From JBCCEJ01 sp039030335 (GTDB taxonomy: Bacteria; Pseudomonadota; Gammaproteobacteria; HK1): DNA of 37,307 bases. The stretch lies in contig JBCCEJ010000055.1 of the NCBI GenBank assembly GCA_039030335.1, positions 1-37,307 of the forward strand. The letters are read 5' to 3'. Shown in pieces: positions 24,983-33,291 of this stretch (position 1 is the first letter of the stretch; every line of letters starts with the position of its first letter). The position numbers and the translations under genes are program-made. A model generated the notes under the pieces. The model saw only the letters and a list, made by a program, of their open reading frames with translations. It had not been told where the DNA came from and ran no database searches.

Positions 24983-26175
24983 TCTTCCACCCTCTTCGCG
25001 TTCCGCGCCCGATCGCGACCGAGCGCCTCGACCAGGTCCCGCATACTATCCAGATTGTGGATACTCAGAAACTCATCCACATGCGGCAAGATGGCGCGCA
25101 TGCCCTGCGTGCGAGGCTCATAGGCCGCATAGCGCAGCAACGGATTGAGACAGATGAGGCGCGCGCACGACATATGCAAGCGGCGCATTTCATCTCCGAG
25201 GCCCGAGCCGGCGTCGCGGTCCAGCCCGTCAGTAATGAGGAGCACGACCGCGCCAGTTCCCAGTACGCGACGTGACCAGGCCTGGTTGAACGCCTTCAGG
25301 CAGCTGCCGATGCGCGTGCCGCCATCCCAGTCGAGTACTTCGGAGCCAACTCGCGCCAGCGCCAGGTCGACATCGCGCTCGCGCAGGAAGCGCGTAATGT
25401 GGGTCAGCCGCGTACCGAACACGAAGGTGAATACCCGATCCCGGTCGTTCGTCAACGTATGGGTGAAATGCAGCAACATACGCGAATAGCGTTTCATCGA
25501 ACCGGAGATATCGCAGATCACGACGAGCGGCGGCGGCCGTGAGCGATTGCGCGCCTTCACCAGGGTGATGCTGTCTGGCCCTTGCCGCAGCATGCGGCGC
25601 ATGCTGGCCCGCAAATCGGTGCGTTGTCCTCGCGGGTGCGGCTCTCGTCGACGGACGCGAACCGGCTTCAGTAGCAGCTGCATTCGTCCGATCGCCGCTT
25701 TGGCCTGCTCGATTTCATCCGCACTCATCGATTCGAAGTCCTGGCCATCAAGCGACTCTGAGGCTGACCATGTTTCGCTGGCGTCGCGGTCGAGTTCGGT
25801 TTCCTCCGAGATTCTCGCCGTGCCGGGTGCCGTCGTCGCCAACGCATCCGCCACGCGTCTCGACAGCGGTTCCGGTGCAACGGCTGGCGCGTTGCTGTCG
25901 GGCAGCGCGAGCGACCGCATGCGTTCGAGCAGACCCGGGTTACGCCAGAATACGTGGAAAGCCTGGTCGAAGACTTCGCGGTCGCGTATGCGGCTGACGA
26001 GCACGGCGTGCAGGGTCCAGTAGAAGTCCGTGCGCGAACCGATCCCCACCTGCTGTACTGCGGCAAGCGCATCCAGCAGATGCCCGGTGCCGACCGGCAG
26101 GCCGGCCGCCCGCAGTGCGCGGACGAAATAGCCGATATTGTCCGCCAGCGCGCCGGCAGTTCCATCGTCGGTCAT
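24961..26175 (-). CDS. coxE: CoxE-type von Willebrand factor A domain protein
   Basis: A 404-residue VWA protein of the CoxE family, which works with a MoxR ATPase in activating CO-dehydrogenase-type Mo enzymes. It starts with the characteristic YFVRALRAAGLPVGTGHLLDAL, has a variable acidic linker (about 95-160), and carries the metal-ion-dependent adhesion site DISGS at 222-226 within VVICDISGSMKRYSRMLLHF. It continues with WDGGTRIGSCLKAFN and VLLITDGLDR. The gene starts 4 bases after the MoxR gene. Confidence 0.92.
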   Translation of the reverse strand: MTDDGTAGALADNIGYFVRALRAAGLPVGTGHLLDALAAVQQVGIGSRTDFYWTLHAVLVSRIRDREVFDQAFHVFWRNPGLLERMRSLALPDSNAPAVAPEPLSRRVADALATTAPGTARISEETELDRDASETWSASESLDGQDFESMSADEIEQAKAAIGRMQLLLKPVRVRRREPHPRGQRTDLRASMRRMLRQGPDSITLVKARNRSRPPPLVVICDISGSMKRYSRMLLHFTHTLTNDRDRVFTFVFGTRLTHITRFLRERDVDLALARVGSEVLDWDGGTRIGSCLKAFNQAWSRRVLGTGAVVLLITDGLDRDAGSGLGDEMRRLHMSCARLICLNPLLRYAAYEPRTQGMRAILPHVDEFLSIHNLDSMRDLVEALGRDRARNAKRVEEWLPMAR

Positions 26176-26179
26176 GCCG

Positions 26180-27121
26180 TCACGACATGCGCATGGCGGC
26201 TTCTGCCATCTCGACCTGCAGCTCGGTCAACAGGCGCGCCGCCTCCGTGCCCTGGATCTTCTCGATATCATCCTGATACTTGAGCAGTACTCCGAGCGTG
26301 TCCTCGATGACCGCCGGATGCAGCGCGACGGCGTCCAGCTGCGTCAGCGCGCTGCACCAGTCGAGCGTTTCGGCCACGCCCGGCATCTTGAACAGGTCGA
26401 GCTGACGAAGCTTCTGCACAAATCCAACCACCTGATTGCGCAGCACGAACGGTGCGTCCGGCGCCTTGAGCTCCAGGATCCTGAGTTCGCGCGCCGCGCT
26501 CGGATAGTCCACCCAGTGGTAAAAACATCGCCGCTTGAGCGCATCGTGAATCTCGCGCGTACGATTCGACGTCAGGATCACGATGGGCGGCGCGGCCGCA
26601 GTGATAGTGCCGAGTTCTGGCACGCTCAGCTGCCAGTCGGACAGCAGTTCCAGAAGATACGCCTCGAATGGTTCGTCGGTCCGGTCCAGCTCATCTATCA
26701 GTAAAACCGGCGGCCCTTCTGCGTGCACATCCAGCGCCTGCAGTAACGGTCTGCGCACCAGGAAGCGGGCCTCGAACAGATCCGCAGCCAGTCGGTCCCG
26801 GTCGGCATCGCCAGCGGCCTCCGCCAGACGGATCTCCAGCATTTGTCTGGCGTAATTCCATTCATACGCAGCCGACGCGATGTCGAGCCCCTCATAACAC
26901 TGCAGTCGGATCAGCTGACGCCCTAGCGATGCCGCCAGGACCTTGGCGATCTCGGTCTTGCCAACGCCGGCCTCCCCCTCAAGAAACAGCGGGCGGTTGA
27001 GCGACAACGCGAGATACACGGCGGTCGCCATGCTCCGCTCAGCCACGTAGCCAGCAGCAGCCAATAGTTCAGCGGTTGCTTCGACATCTGCCGGCAATGC
27101 GGCCGGCGCGGATTCAGTCAC
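26180..27121 (-). CDS. coxD: MoxR-family AAA ATPase (CoxD type)
   Basis: A 313-residue AAA+ ATPase. Walker A GEAGVGKT is at 49-56, Walker B VLLIDELDR at 139-147, ILTSNRTREIHDALKRRC is the sensor-1/Arg-finger region, and YVAERSMATAVYLAL is typical of CoxD/MoxR. CoxD proteins act as chaperones that, with CoxE, mature the bimetal or Mo active site of CO dehydrogenase. The GTG start at 27121 follows coxM by 68 bases. A working CoxD normally needs a large subunit to act on, and none is found in this locus. Confidence 0.92.
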   Translation of the reverse strand: MTESAPAALPADVEATAELLAAAGYVAERSMATAVYLALSLNRPLFLEGEAGVGKTEIAKVLAASLGRQLIRLQCYEGLDIASAAYEWNYARQMLEIRLAEAAGDADRDRLAADLFEARFLVRRPLLQALDVHAEGPPVLLIDELDRTDEPFEAYLLELLSDWQLSVPELGTITAAAPPIVILTSNRTREIHDALKRRCFYHWVDYPSAARELRILELKAPDAPFVLRNQVVGFVQKLRQLDLFKMPGVAETLDWCSALTQLDAVALHPAVIEDTLGVLLKYQDDIEKIQGTEAARLLTELQVEMAEAAMRMS

Positions 27122-27189
27122 GGTCAGGTATCCGTACGGGTTGTGCAGGTAAAGACCGCGAGACGCGGCCCGGTTCGGTTCGGTGCGTC

Positions 27190-27999
27190 TCAGCCGGCGG
27201 CGCGCGCCTGAACGGCGAGGACCGCGCGCTTGGCCATGACGGTGACGAGGTGGGCGCGATACTCGGCGCTCGCGTGAATATCTTCGTTCAGCCCATCGTC
27301 AGGGATCCGGATGCCAGCGACGGCCTCAGGCGAAAAGTCCTCACCAAGGGCCGCTTCCATCTCCGCGACGCGGAAGACACTGGGCCCGGCGCCGGTCACG
27401 GCGACGCGGATACCGCCGGCCGTATCAGCCACCATGACGCCGACCATAGCGTAACGCGATGCCGGGTTCGGGAACTTCATATACGCCGCACGCGGCACGA
27501 TCGGGAAGCGGATAGACGTGATGATCTCGTCTTCTTCCAGCGCCGTCTCGAACAGGTCGACAAAGAAGTCATCCGCGGCGATGCTGCGCTGGTTGGTGGT
27601 CACAGTCGCGTTCAGACCAACGACGGCGGCAGGGTAGTCAGCAGCCGGATCGGCGTTGGCCACCGAGCCGCCCATCGTCCCGCGATTGCGCACCTGCGGG
27701 TCTCCGATCATCTCGGCCAGTTCTGCCAGGGCCGGCAGCTGCGCGAGCAGTTCGGGGTTGGCCGCTACCTCGACATGGCGCGTCATCGCCCCGACCACGA
27801 ATGCATCTCCGTCGCGGTTTACGCCCCGCATATCACCGAGCCCGCCAAGATCGATCAGGTCGGAAGGCTGCGCGAGACGCTGTTTCATCGTTGGCAGCAG
27901 AGTCATACCGCCAGCGACGATTTTCGGATCTTCAGCCTCGGCCAGCAGGTTCAGCGCCTCCGCCAGCGACGCGGGCCGGTGGTACGTGAAGTCGTACAT
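27190..27999 (-). CDS. coxM: FAD-binding medium subunit of a CO-dehydrogenase/xanthine-dehydrogenase-type enzyme
   Basis: A 269-residue FAD subunit that passes electrons from the iron-sulfur subunit to the acceptor. FAD motifs are AGGMTLLP (29-36) and RNRGTMGGSVANADPAAD (105-122), both of the CoxM pattern; the N-terminus YDFTYHRPASLAEAL is typical. The ATG at 27999 overlaps the coxS stop (TGATG). The C-terminal half has the CO-dehydrogenase flavoprotein C-terminal domain (EEDEIITSIRFPI, VAVTGAGPSVFRVAEME). The substrate is unknown without the large subunit. Confidence 0.93.
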   Translation of the reverse strand: MYDFTYHRPASLAEALNLLAEAEDPKIVAGGMTLLPTMKQRLAQPSDLIDLGGLGDMRGVNRDGDAFVVGAMTRHVEVAANPELLAQLPALAELAEMIGDPQVRNRGTMGGSVANADPAADYPAAVVGLNATVTTNQRSIAADDFFVDLFETALEEDEIITSIRFPIVPRAAYMKFPNPASRYAMVGVMVADTAGGIRVAVTGAGPSVFRVAEMEAALGEDFSPEAVAGIRIPDDGLNEDIHASAEYRAHLVTVMAKRAVLAVQARAAG

Positions 28000-28475
28000 C
28001 AGCGCGTCTCCCGCATATTCGCCGCACCGGCGATGATCGACTTGACGATGTTCTGGTAGCCCGTGCAGCGACAGAGATTGCCTTCCAGCCATTCGCGCAC
28101 TTCGCGGTCGGTGGGTGCCGGATTGTTCTTAACCAGATCGAGCGCACTCATAAGCATTCCGGGTGTGCAGAATCCACATTGCAAGCCGTGATTCTGCCGG
28201 AATGCTTCCTGCATCGGGTGCAGCGTATCGCCTTCGGCAAGACCCTCCACGGTCAGTACCTCTGCCCCCTCCGCCTGTACGGCCAGCAGCGTGCACGATT
28301 TGACCGATTCGCCATTCACATGCACGACACACGCGCCGCACTGGCTCGTGTCGCAGCCGATGTGAGTACCCGTCAGACGCAGATGCTCGCGCAGGTAGTG
28401 GACCAGCAGCGTGCGGTTTTCGACGTCTGCGCGGACCTCTTTGCCATTGACGTTCATCGAGACGGTTACGGTCAT
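27999..28475 (-). CDS. coxS: [2Fe-2S] small subunit of a CO-dehydrogenase/xanthine-dehydrogenase-type enzyme
   Basis: A 158-residue protein with two [2Fe-2S] clusters. The plant-ferredoxin-type cluster uses Cys41, Cys46, Cys49 and Cys61 (GCDTSQCGACVVHVNG). The second uses Cys100, Cys103, Cys135 and Cys137 (CGFCTPGM and NLCRCTGYQNIV). All eight ligands are present. The ATG at 28475 is supported by GGGAG about 11 nt upstream. It is translationally coupled to coxM. In most related operons coxL adjoins coxS or coxM; here neither side has it. Confidence 0.95.
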   Translation of the reverse strand: MTVTVSMNVNGKEVRADVENRTLLVHYLREHLRLTGTHIGCDTSQCGACVVHVNGESVKSCTLLAVQAEGAEVLTVEGLAEGDTLHPMQEAFRQNHGLQCGFCTPGMLMSALDLVKNNPAPTDREVREWLEGNLCRCTGYQNIVKSIIAGAANMRETR

Positions 28476-28675
28476 GCAGGTACTCCCAAAATTGCGCGGG
28501 TCGACACGGGCGGCACCTCGGCCAGCAACCCACGCGTGCCGATCCGCGTCCGCCGCATGGTCGCCGCCAGAGCGTCCATCCCCGGCGCGGCGTGGCAAAG
28601 TGCAGATCGGAGATCGCAGACCGGAGGTGTGGTCGACCACAGATGTCCGAGTGTTGTGTGCGAGACGGAGTTTCG

Positions 28676-28813
28676 TCAAGCACTGACGAGCCAGCAGAGT
28701 ATGAGCACGACGACGGCGGTGGCCGCAACAGCGCGCCAGAATCGGCGGCCCGGCCGCTGTCCTGCCCCGCGAGCCATCACCGCGCCTGCCAAACGGCAGC
28801 TCGCGGCCGGACT
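28676..28813 (-). pseudogene. Detached C-terminal membrane anchor of coxG (after in-frame TGA)
   Basis: Directly after the coxG stop the same frame stays open for 45 codons. It encodes an Ala/Ser/Gly/Arg linker and then a hydrophobic segment ending AVAATAVVVLILCWLVSA at a TGA (28678-28676). CoxG proteins often end with just such a linker and one membrane helix. This looks like the original C-terminus cut off by one nonsense codon. A separate 33-residue membrane peptide starting at the in-frame ATG 28777 is an alternative. Confidence 0.6.
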
Positions 28814-29260
28814 TCAGCTGTCCTGCGCAAACTCAGCTTCGAACGCGGTGAAAAACTGATCGGCGATCTTGCGTGCCGCGCCCGCGACGAGGCGCGAGCC
28901 GATCTGCGCGAGCTTGCCGCCGACCTGCATCTCGACTTCATAGCTGAGGACGGTACCCGCGGCCGATCCGGCAAGACTCACCTTGGCCTGGCCCTTGGCG
29001 AAGCCAGCCGCACCGCCCTTGCCCTGACCGATCAGCGTGTAGCTTTCCGGCGGGTTGACGTCGGCCAACTCAATAGAAGTGGCAAAGCGCGATTTCACAG
29101 GCCCGATCTTCGCGCTCATTTGCGCATCCAGCTCGGTCTCGGAACGCTGCTCGATAGCTTCACAGCCAGGAATGCAGCGCTTGAGCACCTCGGGGTCGTT
29201 CAGTGCCGCCCACACCGCTTCGCGTGGCGCCGGTAGTTCGAATTCGCCCGTCATCTCCAT
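28814..29260 (-). CDS. coxG: CoxG-like SRPBCC protein, probably truncated
   Basis: A 148-residue SRPBCC-fold protein of the CO dehydrogenase subunit G family. It begins MEMTGEFELPAPREAVWAAL and continues with NDPEVLKRCIPGCEAI and FATSIELADVNPPESY, with KLAQIGSRLVAGAARKIADQFF near the end. CoxG helps attach the Mo enzyme to the membrane and handles its quinone link. The frame stops at a TGA (28816-28814) after AQDS but continues in phase into a linker plus membrane helix, so the full gene was probably 28676-29260 and the stop is a point lesion or error. Being upstream of coxS on the same strand, it would be first in the locus. Confidence 0.88.
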   Translation of the reverse strand: MEMTGEFELPAPREAVWAALNDPEVLKRCIPGCEAIEQRSETELDAQMSAKIGPVKSRFATSIELADVNPPESYTLIGQGKGGAAGFAKGQAKVSLAGSAAGTVLSYEVEMQVGGKLAQIGSRLVAGAARKIADQFFTAFEAEFAQDS

Positions 29261-29552
29261 CGCTCAATACCTCTGTCGTAGTTTCGAATCGCACGCGGCA
29301 CGGGACTTACCCGTGAACCTTGAGACAAGCCAACCAGCCCGACGTCGTATGCGGCTGCGCGCCGTGGGGCCGGGGCCGACGCATTTCAGGAATTTTGCTC
29401 GGGTGACAGACCGCGGCGGCCGGTGGCATCATAACCGGCGTCAGGCGCCCAACGCCCGGCCACCCCGTTCCCAGCACGTCTGTTGTCTGGCGGGCCCGGA
29501 CCGCGAACGGCGTCTGCACCGGATTGATTCATCCCCCGGGGGCCGAGGTCAG
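29261..29552. promoter_or_regulatory. Divergent region upstream of coxG with perfect palindrome
   Basis: About 290 bases between divergent genes. CACGGG-ACTTA-CCCGTG (29299-29315) is a perfect 6-bp inverted repeat some 40 bases upstream of the coxG start and could be an operator for the Mo-hydroxylase locus. No clear -35/-10 pair was found. Confidence 0.35.
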
Positions 29553-29936
29553 ATGGGCTTTTTGGACTGGTTGTTCGGACGTAAGAAAAAGAAAGCGCGC
29601 AAGGGTAGCACAGCCGCACCGGCCGCTACGCCGGCGGCGATGGCCCCGGACGACGACGAAGAAGAAGACGACGAGAATTTCTCCGAAGCGACAACCTTCA
29701 TCTCGCGGCGACTGTCTCCGGTTGCTCAACGCGAGATCAAGAATCTGCGGGACATGCTGGCCCAGGGTGTACAACTCTACGACTGGGTCGGCAACTGCAC
29801 TGCGGACTGCAACAAGATCGTGGCATCCGGTCCGTTCCGGGTGGGTGATGGTCTGACCGGTCAGGCGCCAGTGCCGGGGCGCGAAGGCTGTGCGCAGGAC
29901 AACTGCACCTGCGCCTTGGCACCGCACGAAGGCTGA
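29553..29936 (+). CDS. Hypothetical acidic-linker protein with clustered cysteines
   Basis: A 127-residue protein of unrecognised family. It has a short amphipathic, basic N-terminus (MGFLDWLFGRKKKKARKG), an Ala/Pro linker, a run of acidic residues (PDDDEEEDDENFSE, about 40-53), a helical middle (VAQREIKNLRDMLAQGVQLY) and a C-terminus with five cysteines (GNCTADCNK, then GCAQDNCTC) that could bind a metal. AGGTCAG precedes the ATG at 29553. The spacing C-x3-C then C-x4-C-x-C suggests a small zinc or iron site, but no known motif was matched. It is divergent from the Mo-hydroxylase locus. Confidence 0.6.
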   Translation: MGFLDWLFGRKKKKARKGSTAAPAATPAAMAPDDDEEEDDENFSEATTFISRRLSPVAQREIKNLRDMLAQGVQLYDWVGNCTADCNKIVASGPFRVGDGLTGQAPVPGREGCAQDNCTCALAPHEG

Positions 29937-30020
29937 GTCGCAGGCCGCGCGGCCGTCTGGTCTTGTCTGCGGTGCCCTGCCGCTGCGGGCCGCGCTTTTG
30001 CGCTGTGCTCGTGTACGGCC

Positions 30021-30821
30021 TCAACCGGCCGGGAGGTCCGTCACCAGCATCGATCCCGAGGTGTGCGTGATCGCGAAGGGCAGACGCGCCGAGCGGAGCG
30101 CCAGCTGCGGCGTTACACCGCACGCCCAGAAAACGGGTATTTCATCACCGCCTATCGGCACGCGGTCACCTTCGTCCGGGCGATCGATATCGCGGATGCC
30201 AATGAGCGCGGGGTCACCCAGATGCACCGGCTTACCGTGGGCATTGGGGAAGCGCGCCGTGATCTCAGTGGCCCGAATCGCGTCGGGCACGCTCATGGGC
30301 CGCATGGACACGACGATGGGCCCGCCGAAAGGCCCAGCCGGTACGGTCATCAGATTGCTGTAGTACATCGGTACCACACATCCCAGTTCGATGTGGCGCA
30401 CCGGGACCTGCTCGCGCGCTAACGCCTCCTCGAACGAATACGAGCAGCCGAGCACAAAACTCACCAGATCGTCTCGCCAAACTTCACAAACATCCCTGAC
30501 CCGCCCCGTCAATTCGCCGTCGCGGAAGATGTTGTAGCTGCCGATATCGGTGCGGATATCGATATCGCGCCCCAGCGATGGCAGCGCCGTGCTCCCTGTG
30601 TCAGACACGCCGACCAGTGGGCACGGTACCGGGTTGCGCTGACAGAAGCGGAAGAAATCGAGCGCATGGGTTTCGGGCAGTACGACCAGATTGCCCTGCA
30701 GAAATCCCGGCGCCATACCGGCGGAGCGACCATCCGTTTCGCCACGTCGTATCACCTGCCGGGCCACGTAGGGGTCAACCGGAAGTGTGTCGGGAGAGCC
30801 TGCGCGCGATATGTCGTTCAT
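30021..30821 (-). CDS. DUF1445 putative hydro-lyase
   Basis: A 266-residue member of the DUF1445 (D-glutamate cyclase/putative hydro-lyase) family, recognised by MAPGFLQGNLVVLP, CQRNPVPCPLVGVSDTG, DIDIRTDIGSYNIFRDGE, VSFVLGCSYSFEEAL, GPFGGPIVVSMRPM and VFWACGVTPQLAL, all family signatures. The start MNDISRAGSPD at 30821 gives normal length; the open frame runs on to 30863. The function is poorly known: one eukaryotic homologue converts D-glutamate to 5-oxoproline. It lies 74 bases downstream of an SDR gene on the same strand. Confidence 0.9.
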   Translation of the reverse strand: MNDISRAGSPDTLPVDPYVARQVIRRGETDGRSAGMAPGFLQGNLVVLPETHALDFFRFCQRNPVPCPLVGVSDTGSTALPSLGRDIDIRTDIGSYNIFRDGELTGRVRDVCEVWRDDLVSFVLGCSYSFEEALAREQVPVRHIELGCVVPMYYSNLMTVPAGPFGGPIVVSMRPMSVPDAIRATEITARFPNAHGKPVHLGDPALIGIRDIDRPDEGDRVPIGGDEIPVFWACGVTPQLALRSARLPFAITHTSGSMLVTDLPAG

Positions 30822-30895
30822 CCACTCAGCACCTCGAAAACATTCATTCCTCGATGGGCGCAATCAGCACCCGGCCGGAACCTCTTCACGTCCTT

Positions 30896-31675
30896 CTACA
30901 GTGTCGAATGCAGGTGTCCCCCATCCACCACCACGGTCTCCCCCGTCATGTAGGCCGACGCTGGCGATGCCAACAACAGCATCGCGCCATCGAGATCTTC
31001 ACACTGCCCGAGCCGGCGCTGAGGAATCCGCTTGATGATCGGATCGCCAGCGCCGGAGGCGAAGAAATCGTCATTGAATTCCGTCGCGATGTAGCCTGGC
31101 GCGAGCGCATTGACGCGAATGTCATGACGCGCAAGTTCGAGCGCCATTGTCCGGGTCAGATGCACGACCGCGGCCTTGGTCGACGTGTAGGCACTCAGAT
31201 AGCCGGCGACGCGAAAACTCATGACAGAGCCAAGATTGATGATATTGCCGCCCTCGCCCGCCGCCATCCAGCGCTGCACCTGGCGCTGCGCCACGTCGCG
31301 CACCCCGGTCAGGTTGGTCGCGATGATGGCATCCCAACTAGCGTCACTCTGGTCCTGAAACGACTCCGTGGCGGTAATCCCGGCGTTGTTCACGAGGACA
31401 TCGACACGGCCACAGGCGGCCGCGATGGTGTCCATGCCCCTGGCTATATGGTCACGGTCACAGACATCCATCGAGGTGACGAACACGTCTCCACCATGAC
31501 CGCGAAGCTCCGTGGCCAGTTCCTCCAACACGACTTCGCGGCGTGCCACGAGGGCGAGATCGGCCCCTGCTTCCGCGAACAGCCTGGCGAAGTGGCGACC
31601 GAGGCCACTCGATGCGCCGGTAATCAGAATACGCACGCCGCGAAGCGAAAACAGCGTGTCTAAACGGTTACTCAT
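30896..31675 (-). CDS. Short-chain dehydrogenase/reductase
   Basis: A 259-residue NAD(P)-dependent oxidoreductase of the classical SDR family. The Rossmann motif TGASSGLG is near residue 20, followed by NNAG, a catalytic Ser in INLGSVMSF and the active-site Tyr/Lys in AYTSTKAA. VNALAPGYIATEFN and MTGETVVVDGGH complete the pattern. The start MSNRLDTLFSLRG at 31675 is typical of the family; an ATG at 31687 is an alternative. The substrate is unknown. It is divergent from the TrpB2 gene. Confidence 0.92.
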   Translation of the reverse strand: MSNRLDTLFSLRGVRILITGASSGLGRHFARLFAEAGADLALVARREVVLEELATELRGHGGDVFVTSMDVCDRDHIARGMDTIAAACGRVDVLVNNAGITATESFQDQSDASWDAIIATNLTGVRDVAQRQVQRWMAAGEGGNIINLGSVMSFRVAGYLSAYTSTKAAVVHLTRTMALELARHDIRVNALAPGYIATEFNDDFFASGAGDPIIKRIPQRRLGQCEDLDGAMLLLASPASAYMTGETVVVDGGHLHSTL

Positions 31676-31845
31676 CAGGTTAAACATTCGATCTGCACAA
31701 ACGCTTGCGCAATGGTAACGTGCTCGGCCAGTCAAGCCGAGGCGCACGCGGGCGCGCATGAGTCGCGACGCCGCGCGCGCCCGCTGCCGTACCCGCAGCA
31801 CCGGGCGTCTGGGGACCAGAACCGACCCGACAGTGGAGGAGTCCA

Positions 31846-33210
31846 ATGGCCGATCAAGTGAAGTATCTCCTGGAAGAAACGGAGATCCCGAAGAGCTGGT
31901 ACAACATTCAGGCGGACCTGCCCGAGCCGCTCGCACCGGTTCTTCATCCGGGCACCGGTGAACCGATCGGCCCTGCCGATCTGGAACCATTGTTTCCGAT
32001 GGAACTCATCATGCAGGAGGTCTCGCAGGAACGTGAGATCGAGATCCCGGATCCGGTGCGCGATGTTTATCGGCGCTGGCGTCCGAGCCCGCTCTACCGG
32101 GCCCGCGCGCTGGAAAAGGCCCTGGATACCCCGGCGCGCATTTATTACAAGTACGAAGGCGTCAGTCCCTCCGGGAGCCACAAGCCCAATACTTCCGTAC
32201 CACAGGCTTTCTACAACAAGCAGCAGGGGATAAACCGCCTGACAACGGAGACGGGCGCGGGTCAATGGGGGTCGTCACTGGCGTTTGCCGGCGCGTTGTT
32301 CGACATCGAAGTCGAGGTGTACATGGTGAAGGTGAGCTTCGAGCAGAAGCCCTACCGCAAAGCCATGATGGAGGCGTTCGGTGCCACCTGTGTCGCCAGT
32401 CCATCGGAGGTCACCGCTGCCGGCCGGGCCATTCTGGCGGAACACCCGGACAGCACCGGGTCGCTCGGCATCGCAATCAGCGAAGCGGTGGAGCGCGCCG
32501 CCAGCCGGGAGGACACCAAATACGCGCTTGGGAGCGTTCTGAATCACGTCCTGATGCATCAGACGATCATCGGCATCGAGGCGGAACTGCAGATGGCCAA
32601 AGCGGACGCCTACCCGGACGTGGTCGTCGGTTGTACCGGCGGCGGTAGCAACTTCGCCGGTATCGCGTTCCCGTTCCTCGGCAACAAGTTCCGTGGCGGC
32701 AAAGACCTGCGCGTGGTAGCGGTGGAGCCAGCCTCTTGCCCGAGCTTGACGCGCGGTAAGTTTGCCTACGACTTCGGCGACACCGGCCACCTGACGCCGC
32801 TCGTCAAGATGCATACGCTCGGGTCCACATTCGTGCCGCCCGGTACCCACGCCGGTGGACTGCGCTATCACGGCATGGCGCCGCTGGTGAGTCACCTGGC
32901 CGCTATCGGCGCCATCGAACCGACCGCCTACCACCAGTTGGAGTGCTTCGAAGCAGGCGTGCTGTTCGGTCGCACGGAAGGCATTTTACCTGCCCCGGAA
33001 GCGACCCACGCCGTCAAAGGCGCTGTGGTCGAGGCGCTGCGCTGCAAGGAGGAGGGCAAGGCCGAGAATATTCTGGTGAACCTCTGCGGTCACGGGCACT
33101 TCGACATGCAGGCGTACACAGACTACTTCGCCGGCAAACTGACGAACCAGGAGTACGACGAGTCAGAACTCGCGATGGCGCTCGCCGGTTTGCCATCGGT
33201 CGCGGCCTGA
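31846..33210 (+). CDS. TrpB2-type PLP enzyme (tryptophan synthase beta-like)
   Basis: A 454-residue fold-type II PLP enzyme of the TrpB2 branch. The Schiff-base Lys113 is in SPSGSHKPNT, ETGAGQWGSSLA binds substrate, and GGGSN (265-269) holds the phosphate. The long N-terminal extension (LPEPLAPVLHPGTGEPIGP) and RRWRPSPLYRA are TrpB2 marks. TrpB2 makes tryptophan from indole and serine without the alpha subunit, or acts on other substrates; trpA is not in the window. GGAGGAG lies 4-10 nt before the ATG. It converges with the ubiD-like gene over a perfect 9-bp hairpin. Confidence 0.93.
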   Translation: MADQVKYLLEETEIPKSWYNIQADLPEPLAPVLHPGTGEPIGPADLEPLFPMELIMQEVSQEREIEIPDPVRDVYRRWRPSPLYRARALEKALDTPARIYYKYEGVSPSGSHKPNTSVPQAFYNKQQGINRLTTETGAGQWGSSLAFAGALFDIEVEVYMVKVSFEQKPYRKAMMEAFGATCVASPSEVTAAGRAILAEHPDSTGSLGIAISEAVERAASREDTKYALGSVLNHVLMHQTIIGIEAELQMAKADAYPDVVVGCTGGGSNFAGIAFPFLGNKFRGGKDLRVVAVEPASCPSLTRGKFAYDFGDTGHLTPLVKMHTLGSTFVPPGTHAGGLRYHGMAPLVSHLAAIGAIEPTAYHQLECFEAGVLFGRTEGILPAPEATHAVKGAVVEALRCKEEGKAENILVNLCGHGHFDMQAYTDYFAGKLTNQEYDESELAMALAGLPSVAA

Positions 33211-33220
33211 AGCGCGCACG

Positions 33221-33245
33221 GGCGCCGGGCGAACGACCCGGCGCC
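33221..33245. terminator. Perfect 9-bp hairpin between convergent genes
   Basis: GGCGCCGGG (33221-33229) pairs perfectly with CCCGGCGCC (33237-33245) over a 7-nt loop, 10 bases after the TrpB2 stop and 47 before the end of the UbiD-family gene. It may stop transcription from both sides. It has no T-run. Confidence 0.5.
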
Positions 33246-33291
33246 TCCGATCCCCCTACGGGTCGGTGAGTCTCAGCGGCTGCGCGAGGCC

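Noticed and set aside
2352..29260. Stop-codon reassignment (TAA or TGA read as sense) to explain glnD and coxG
   Set aside because: Other genes in the window end properly with TGA (most), TAA (36,240) and TAG (15,999; 20,517), so the standard code holds.
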